Of a DNA stretch of 64,000 bases, positions 58,246-64,000 are shown piece by piece. Below the pieces are notes generated by a model. It searched no databases, was not told where the DNA came from, and saw only the letters and a list, made by a program, of their open reading frames with translations. The stretch covers positions 2,728,001-2,792,000 of the forward strand of contig JAVLRN010000004.1 of NCBI GenBank assembly GCA_032821775.1, given 5' to 3'. This DNA is from Sanguinoderma infundibulare. Its lineage: Eukaryota; Basidiomycota; Agaricomycetes; Polyporales; Polyporaceae. Each line of letters opens with the position of its first letter. The first letter of the stretch is position 1. A program made the position numbers and the translations under genes.

Positions 58246-60640
58246 CTATCGGGCGTACGGATGGTAACCGTGCTGTCCACGGGCCATATTTCGGGCTGGG
58301 CCCACACCTGCATTCATCATCCCCCTCGTGCGGCCCATGGGGTGCATGGCGCCGCCGCCCATCATGCCCATCCCTCGGCCCATCATAGCCGCGTTGCTCA
58401 TGAACGGTTGCATGCCCATGCCAGCCATGGCCATCGGGCCCATGCCCATGCGCATCCCAGTACCCGCCATGCCGCCCATGCCCGCGCCCATGTTTCCCAT
58501 AGCACCTACCATCCCCCGGCCCATGCCGCCCATTCCGGCGGCCATGCCACCCATACCACCGCCCATGCCACCCATCCCTGCCATGCCGGCGTTCATGCCA
58601 GCACCCATACCGGCGTTCATGCCCATGCCCATGGACGGGTTCATGCCGGCACCCATGCCCCCGCCCATGCCTGCGCCCATACCGGTGAAGTCCCCGCCGG
58701 CCATGGGGGTCGCAGCCGTGCCCATCTGCATCATGCCGGGCATGCCGCCCGCCCCTGCGGCCATGCCACCCATTCCCATGCCCATGCCCATACCCATGCC
58801 CATCATGGGCGACGCCTGGCCCATCATGCGCTGGTAGAGCATCGACATCTGCTGGGGCCCGACGTTGCTCTGCGTGGCGGTGGCGAAGTTCATGGTGCTC
58901 CCGCCGGAGCTCCCGGTCCCGCTCGTGAGGTCCGTGCCGCCCATGTACGCTCCCTCGCGGCTGCTGCGGCTGGTGGTGCTCCCGCCGCCGACGCCGCCGG
59001 AGCGGGCAGCGTCGCGCTGGCTCCGTGGCTGGGCGACCTTGACTTCGATCTAGACAGGGGATGATTCGATGAGTAATCTTCGGCAACGGATTTACCATGG
59101 GACGGGGTGCACACCTGTTTCTCGTCTAGGATAAGGTTCGGCTGCCCGACGAGCTGGTCCGTGTTGCTCGCGTCCTCGAACGTGACAAAGCCGAAGCCCT
59201 TCGAGCGGCCAGACTCGCGGTCGACCATGACCGTGCAGTCGACGACCTTGCCGTACTGCGAGAAGAAGGCGCGCATCGAGTCGGACGTCGTCGCGTGCGA
59301 GAGGCCGCCGACGAAGTACCGCGTGTTCCGCAGGTGTTCTTCGCGCGGGATCGCGCGCTTCGGGTCGATCTACATGGCAAGTGGTGAGGTGACCACGCAA
59401 ACCCCATACGTCAGCCGACGTTCGTTCGCGTAAGAGAAGGACGGATTATCGCGTACAGTCTTGCCGTCGAGGATGTGCTCGCGGCACATGACGGCGTTGA
59501 CGGATGCAGGGTCCTTGAAGGTCAGGAACGCGAACCCGCGCGAGCGGCCGTCCTGATCCCGCAGGATGGTGCAGTCCTCGACTTCGCCAAACTCAGTGAA
59601 ATACTTCCTCAAGCCGTCTGCTCCGGACGATCAGCGCTCGATTAGGATCTCACGGTGGGTGGAGTTTTACCATCTGTTGTGTCCCAACTGAGGCCTCCAA
59701 CAAACATCTTGCTATATTCGCGTCATTGTGGTATTCGCGTGGTGTGTAACGCGTCGTATTGTGGGATAGCGGTAGCGCGTGCCGTAATCCGTGGCGTAGT
59801 TGGGTCGTAGGCGTACCATAGGCGTAGGACAGAGATGGGAGGAGAGGTCCAAGAGAGCGAGTGCCGTAAACAGAGACAAGTAGATGACGTTTTGAGGAGC
59901 ACCGGAGAAGAGGCGTATACCGGGAGGCGTGGAAATGATTAGCGTCCGTAACGTAAGAAGCTAGCCGGATGTAGATTGTAGAGAGCGCGAGAGGTAGAAG
60001 AGAGCCAGAGAGTAGCACGAACACGACATGTGTGGCAGGTACGGTCTGTCTGGTCATATCAAGCGACGTAGCGTCTATGTCAAGGGAACGGAGACGGACG
60101 ATTGACAGAGTCGTACGTAGCACGGTGATGCCGCGACGATGCCACGGTAGCCAGATAGATGGAATGGAGCGGAACGTGCGTGCCAAACGCCAGCTGAAGA
60201 AGACTGGAATGCACTCACCCTTCGTCCTTCATCTCCGAGGGCCGAACTGCTCTGCGCGCATCGTCACGCAACGCCGACTCAGTATCAGCATGGCCGTTTG
60301 TCTTGGTAGCGGGCGAGACTTGGTACTGCTGCCGCTCTTGGGCGGGGGTCTGCTTGTATGCCGAAAATTGCTTTGCGACCTGCGCCGAATACGACAGCTC
60401 TGTGGAGGGTTTTGGAGGTAAGGAGCTCTCCTTGAGCACCGTCTGTTTTTCCTCGCGCTTCACGTCTGAGGGGGAGGGCTTCTGTTCCGTGGGGGGCTCG
60501 GCCGATTCTTGAGGCGCAGTCTCCTCACGAGTGTCGTCGTTATCCCCGTACAAGTCTGCGTGGATTGTTCAGCGCCGCACGAGACCAACCATAGGGGGTC
60601 GCTCACCATCGTAGAGGTCACTGTCGAGCGAGCCAGGCAT
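58246..60640 (-). CDS. Hrp1/DAZAP1-like RNA-binding protein with two RRMs and Met/Gly-rich tail
   Basis: Starts at ATG 60640-60638 (MPGSLDSDLYD), splices to DLYGDNDDTREETAPQESAE, and after a 501-nt intron (59712-60212) joins KMFVGGLSWDTTD. RRM1: RNP2 MFVGGL, RNP1 RGFAFLTF. The linker IDPKRAIPREEHLRNT is the classical inter-RRM helix of the Hrp1/Musashi/DAZAP1 group. RRM2: RNP2 YFVGGL, RNP1 KGFGFVTF, then IEVKVAQPRSQRDAARSG. The tail of about 230 residues is almost only Met and Gly with Ala (GMGAGMGGGMGAGMNPSMGM), ending ARGQHGYHPYAR. Hrp1 is a cleavage factor in mRNA 3' end formation and export; which exact function this orthologue has is inferred. The Met/Gly tail (58300-58850) is low-complexity and likely to self-associate. 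Total about 500 residues. Confidence 0.88.
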
Positions 60641-61720
60641 GTCTTGTTGTTCACCGTCAGACGCAAGAGCGGTGTCGACGGACGACGGACGGGCCCCTCA
60701 ACCTCTACCCCTCCTCACGTAAGCCACCCTAGCCATATTTGGACTCCGGCGGCTCATCCTTTTTCGTGCCAAATTAAACATTCGATACTCCACCCTCAAA
60801 CGCCTAGTAATGCCTCTCATTTCCTACAGAGGCTTATGTTATGGTTGGTTATGGCCGCGACAAAGACTAGCTACATGACCGCCATCCTCCCCCTGCAGCA
60901 AGGTTTGCTTTTTGGAGATGACAGCTGTGGTAAGTACTTTCCCTCAGTCCAAAATTCTGGTGTTACATATTGACATAGGCTATTGACATCTCGCCGACAA
61001 AACTATCGTTTGGTGTTCGCGATCTCCCTCTTTACTCGCCACAAGTTTACTCGCCACCAACACTCCCGATGGACCGTGACTGAACAATGCTCATTGACTG
61101 GGCGATTATTCAGGGTTATGCAGCCGAGCATCGCAAGGCTTCGTACTAGCAACAATTGTTTCGCAGCGCTCCCGTAAATATTACTTTGCACGGTACCGGA
61201 TCTTCCCCTTTCGCTAGTAGCCAGCAGCTTTATACTGTATGACCTCTTTCAGCCCCATTCTGCGTACTCGTGTTCTGGAAACCCTGGCCAGGCTGATGCC
61301 ACACCAATGATGGAGATCCGTCGCTGCTTCATGGCAATCTTTATGGCGTCCTGTTGGGTTCCTCCCTAGTGGCACTGGCCTTCCTATGCAATGGAACTCG
61401 TCAACTGCGCTTTCGACCTTGCGCCTATAAATCCGTCCTTGTGTACGTTTGTCCTGGGCTATCGATATCAGCGTTCTTGGCTGACAGTGTCATTTGGGAC
61501 TCGGACTCGAAACAGCGGGCTACCAGATTTACTGCGGTGGTATTCATTATCGAGGCATTACGTCCCGGAAGCACAACAAGTGGTCATATTTCTCTGCAAG
61601 TCACAAGGCTGGAACGCGCGCACATGCCACACCTTGGCGCTCTAGTGAGGATGCTGCGGTAAGGCGGCTAGGGCTAGGGCATGAAGGAAGGTTCAACCAT
61701 CTTCAACCTCGACCACATCC
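60641..61720. other. Divergent intergenic region HRP1-like/DUF4470 gene
   Basis: 1.08 kb without a supported gene; short frames only, AT-richer. Likely holds both promoters. Confidence 0.5.
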
Positions 61721-64000
61721 ATGTCTCACCCATTCTTCTGGCCAGGCAAATATTTCTTTTACCCCATCGGAAACACATCTGCAGTATGCTTGACGCGCGA
61801 TCTTCCTCCGGAAGAGAATGCGGATATCCTCGTTCTCGGTTGCGGCGACCCTCGACATGTATTGTACACCATTTTCTCCGAGCCAGACGAAGGTACAAGT
61901 GCACAGGCTTGTCGCGTTTTTGTCCAAGCGTTGATTTTCACCCTTTCACAACCAGCTGCTCGTAAGCTCGACTTCACCTGTGTGGACTTCGAGCCCGGAG
62001 TATTGGGTACGCTCCATCTGATTTTCGCAGCACGCTTCGTACTCATGACCTATCCAGCGAGAAATGCTCTCTTGTTCTCTCTCATTGCAGATGAGATTCC
62101 CATCGACGCCATCTGGAACGTCTTCTACCACATGTACCTCGACTCCGGCTCCCACTCAGCGCTCATTTCTCAATGCAAAAAGCTGGTCGACGTCTCTGCG
62201 GACATGGAGGCATGGCGAGCTTCCCCGTACGGAAGGTATCTTCGTACGTCCACCGAATTCACGCTCGCGGAGATGCGGCGTCATTGGTCCAAATACGTCG
62301 CTATGCCAGACCTCCCGTCCCGGCGTCAGAAGGCCATCCGCGAGGCTTTCACGGAGGTTTTCAAGCAGAGCAAGAGCGACTTGAAGACGACTCCGATGAC
62401 ATCCGCACGCTCCGCGGGTCCGCTTCTCTTTCAGGCATGGGACTCGGGAGGAAAGCAGGCGCACAATTACTGGAAGACTGGGACGACGTTCTTCCAGGCC
62501 AAGGACGTATCCGCTGCGAAACTTCCAAACCCCACGTTCGCGTATTGTCTTACTGGGGAGGGATGCGGCGTTCACTACGCCACTGATCCATTGACGGCCT
62601 TTCACTACGCCGCCCTCTTCGGTAACGCGAAAGGGTCTGTCTCTGCCTCCGACATGGTCAAGACGGCGAAGGAGCAGCTTTCGGACTGGTGCGCCGCATT
62701 CAAGAGAGCGATTTCCGCTGATCCCACCACGCCGCGCATCCGGCTCTTCCTGGCAGAAGTTACGGCAGCTTGCCGCGCTCTCAATGGGTTCAGCGCAACA
62801 GGCACACTCAGCCTCGGCATCCCTGTCGCACAATTCCGAACCCAGTTTCTCCGCCTCGATAAACACGAGTACGTTGAAGATCACGCGCCAACCTCTTTCA
62901 ACGTCATCGAGACATCCAACCTCATCGACCACTTGGGACTGCTTAACATTCTTGTCGGTGCCGTCCCGCTGCTTTCGCCATCGTTGTGGAGCGTCCTCTA
63001 CACCGAATCCCTCTTGTTCCATGGGGAGGACGCTACGAAGGAGTTCGCCAAACTGCTCTATGCTGACATCGGCACGATCGCTCTCCTGTTAAATATCTGC
63101 CCCATCGACTATCTTGCCGGGTATACAACGCGGTCGAATACGCACGAGATCATGATGTATCAGTCGCAGTCCAAGAAGGCGAAGGAAAGAGACCGGATGC
63201 ATCGGCAGTTCCACCACGTAACCACCTGGAAATCCCCTACCTCCTGCGACAGCCTCGTCATCCTGCATGGGGGACGCCCGCGCCTACCTCCCCAAGTGGG
63301 CACTCGTCAGCTCGGGACGCTCCTCTTTGACATGTATCACGCGCTCTTCGAGCAGGAAGACTCGATGACATTCTGGAGGGAGAACCAACACAATATGCTT
63401 CGCGCAATCGCTTCGGCGAACATGATTCACTACATACGCGAAGGGTTCGTCCTCTTCCTGAAACTTATGCGGGAGAGGCTGAGGATCCCGCGCGAGCAGT
63501 GGATGGAAGTGATGGATCGCTTCATGGACCTCGAGCTTAACGACACCACGATGCCGATGAACACGGTCAACCGCAACGACCTACAGGCACACCTCTACCG
63601 ACAGGGAGTGTACACGGTCCCGCACTACAGGCTCAACATGGTCACGCGGGGAGGGAGGTTCCGCGAGTGGGACATAGTTCCTCCTGTCGTGCGGATCATC
63701 CTCTCCATCCCCAGGGAGAAGATTATGACCTTTGAGAGCATCCTCGCGGAGACCGGCACAGGCACGCCCCTCATCGACTGCGACGTTCTAGGCGATAGGA
63801 TGCACAACATCTTCGCGGCAATCCACGTCGCCTACGGCCGAGCGATCGCGACGGGTTCCAAGAGCAACCCGCGTATCCTGTTCGAGGAGGATCCAGACGG
63901 ACGAAATGGCTCGATGCCACTCATCGCGTCATGGGTCATGCCTTCGTGGCTCCTTGTGGACCTCGAGCCCCCAGAGCGCATCAAGGTGCGCATGTGCGTC
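61721..64000 (+). CDS. DUF4470-domain protein, 5' part; runs off the right edge
   Basis: Starts at ATG 61721 (MSHPFFWPGKYFFYPIGNTS). Exon 1 continues AVCLTRDLPPEENADILVLG and CGDPRHVLYTIFSEPDE. A 61-nt intron leads to AARKLDFTCVDFEPGVL and a second to ARNALLFSLIADEIPIDAIW. This is the DUF4470 domain, which has a methyltransferase-like nucleotide-fold start (LVLGCGDPRH) and also occurs in the dynein assembly factor DNAAF3. The third exon is then open to the window end (over 600 codons) with EWDIVPPVVRIILSIPREKI and SWVMPSWLLVDLEPPER. Agaricomycete relatives usually add a C-terminal MYND zinc finger, which would lie beyond the window. Function is unknown in fungi without cilia. Confidence 0.88.
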   Translation, partial: MSHPFFWPGKYFFYPIGNTSAVCLTRDLPPEENADILVLGCGDPRHVLYTIFSEPDEGTSAQACRVFVQALIFTLSQPAARKLDFTCVDFEPGVLGTLHLIFAARFVLMTYPARNALLFSLIADEIPIDAIWNVFYHMYLDSGSHSALISQCKKLVDVSADMEAWRASPYGRYLRTSTEFTLAEMRRHWSKYVAMPDLPSRRQKAIREAFTEVFKQSKSDLKTTPMTSARSAGPLLFQAWDSGGKQAHNYWKTGTTFFQAKDVSAAKLPNPTFAYCLTGEGCGVHYATDPLTAFHYAALFGNAKGSVSASDMVKTAKEQLSDWCAAFKRAISADPTTPRIRLFLAEVTAACRALNGFSATGTLSLGIPVAQFRTQFLRLDKHEYVEDHAPTSFNVIETSNLIDHLGLLNILVGAVPLLSPSLWSVLYTESLLFHGEDATKEFAKLLYADIGTIALLLNICPIDYLAGYTTRSNTHEIMMYQSQSKKAKERDRMHRQFHHVTTWKSPTSCDSLVILHGGRPRLPPQVGTRQLGTLLFDMYHALFEQEDSMTFWRENQHNMLRAIASANMIHYIREGFVLFLKLMRERLRIPREQWMEVMDRFMDLELNDTTMPMNTVNRNDLQAHLYRQGVYTVPHYRLNMVTRGGRFREWDIVPPVVRIILSIPREKIMTFESILAETGTGTPLIDCDVLGDRMHNIFAAIHVAYGRAIATGSKSNPRILFEEDPDGRNGSMPLIASWVMPSWLLVDLEPPERIKVRMCV

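Noticed and set aside
58243..59064. His/Ala-rich and Met/Pro-rich plus frames opposite the Met/Gly tail
   Set aside because: They are complements of the GMG repeat. RRMs and splice signals fix the minus strand as coding.
1..64000. tRNA, rRNA, CRISPR or biosynthetic cluster
   Set aside because: Looked by eye for T-loop consensus with matching arms, regular repeat-spacer arrays, and PKS/NRPS/terpene motifs; none convincing. A tRNA covariance scan was not possible here and would be decisive.

Overview
The window is nuclear DNA of a filamentous basidiomycete, most likely an Agaricomycete (Polyporales-like). The coding parts are GC-rich. Nearly every gene is broken by 50-75 nt GT-AG introns with short CTNAY-like branch sites. 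Several families are typical of Agaricomycetes (DUF6533 membrane protein, DUF4470 protein, 7TM-type membrane protein). I joined exons by hand from reading frame, splice signals and family motifs, so gene ends are firmer than every internal splice site.

Layout. 1-9.3 kb: DEF1-like RNA polymerase II degradation factor (-, cut by the left edge), rhodanese plus dual-specificity phosphatase (+), LSM7 (-), importin beta KAP95 (+). 9.9-17 kb: DUF6533 membrane protein gene (-) with two candidate 2-nt microexons and one in-frame stop, a YtcJ-type amidohydrolase (-), TFIIE beta (-). 17-25 kb: PAN3 (+), a decayed coiled-coil gene (-), NAD(P)-binding epimerase copy A (+), an orphan coding fragment (-) and a small coiled-coil candidate (+). 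25-34.4 kb: TSC2/tuberin (+) and the YEN1/GEN1 resolvase (-), tail to tail. 34.9-38.8 kb: a retroelement relic (-), a multi-pass membrane protein with an early stop (+), epimerase copy B (-). 40.5-44.8 kb: CID1-like nucleotidyltransferase (-). 44.8-49.4 kb: a stretch with no gene I can call. 49.4-64 kb: a hypothetical protein (-), LAA1/HEATR5 (+), an HRP1-like RNA-binding protein (-) and a DUF4470 protein (+, cut by the right edge).

Most genes are conserved housekeeping functions: transcription (DEF1, TFIIE beta), RNA decay and tailing (LSM7, PAN3, CID1-like, HRP1-like), nuclear import, trafficking, TOR control and DNA repair. They are arranged as ordinary divergent and convergent neighbours, not as a pathway cluster. 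The unusual parts are the DUF6533 gene structure, the inverted pair of near-identical epimerase genes around TSC2-YEN1, and the decayed elements between them. I saw no rRNA, tRNA, CRISPR array or secondary-metabolite core enzyme.
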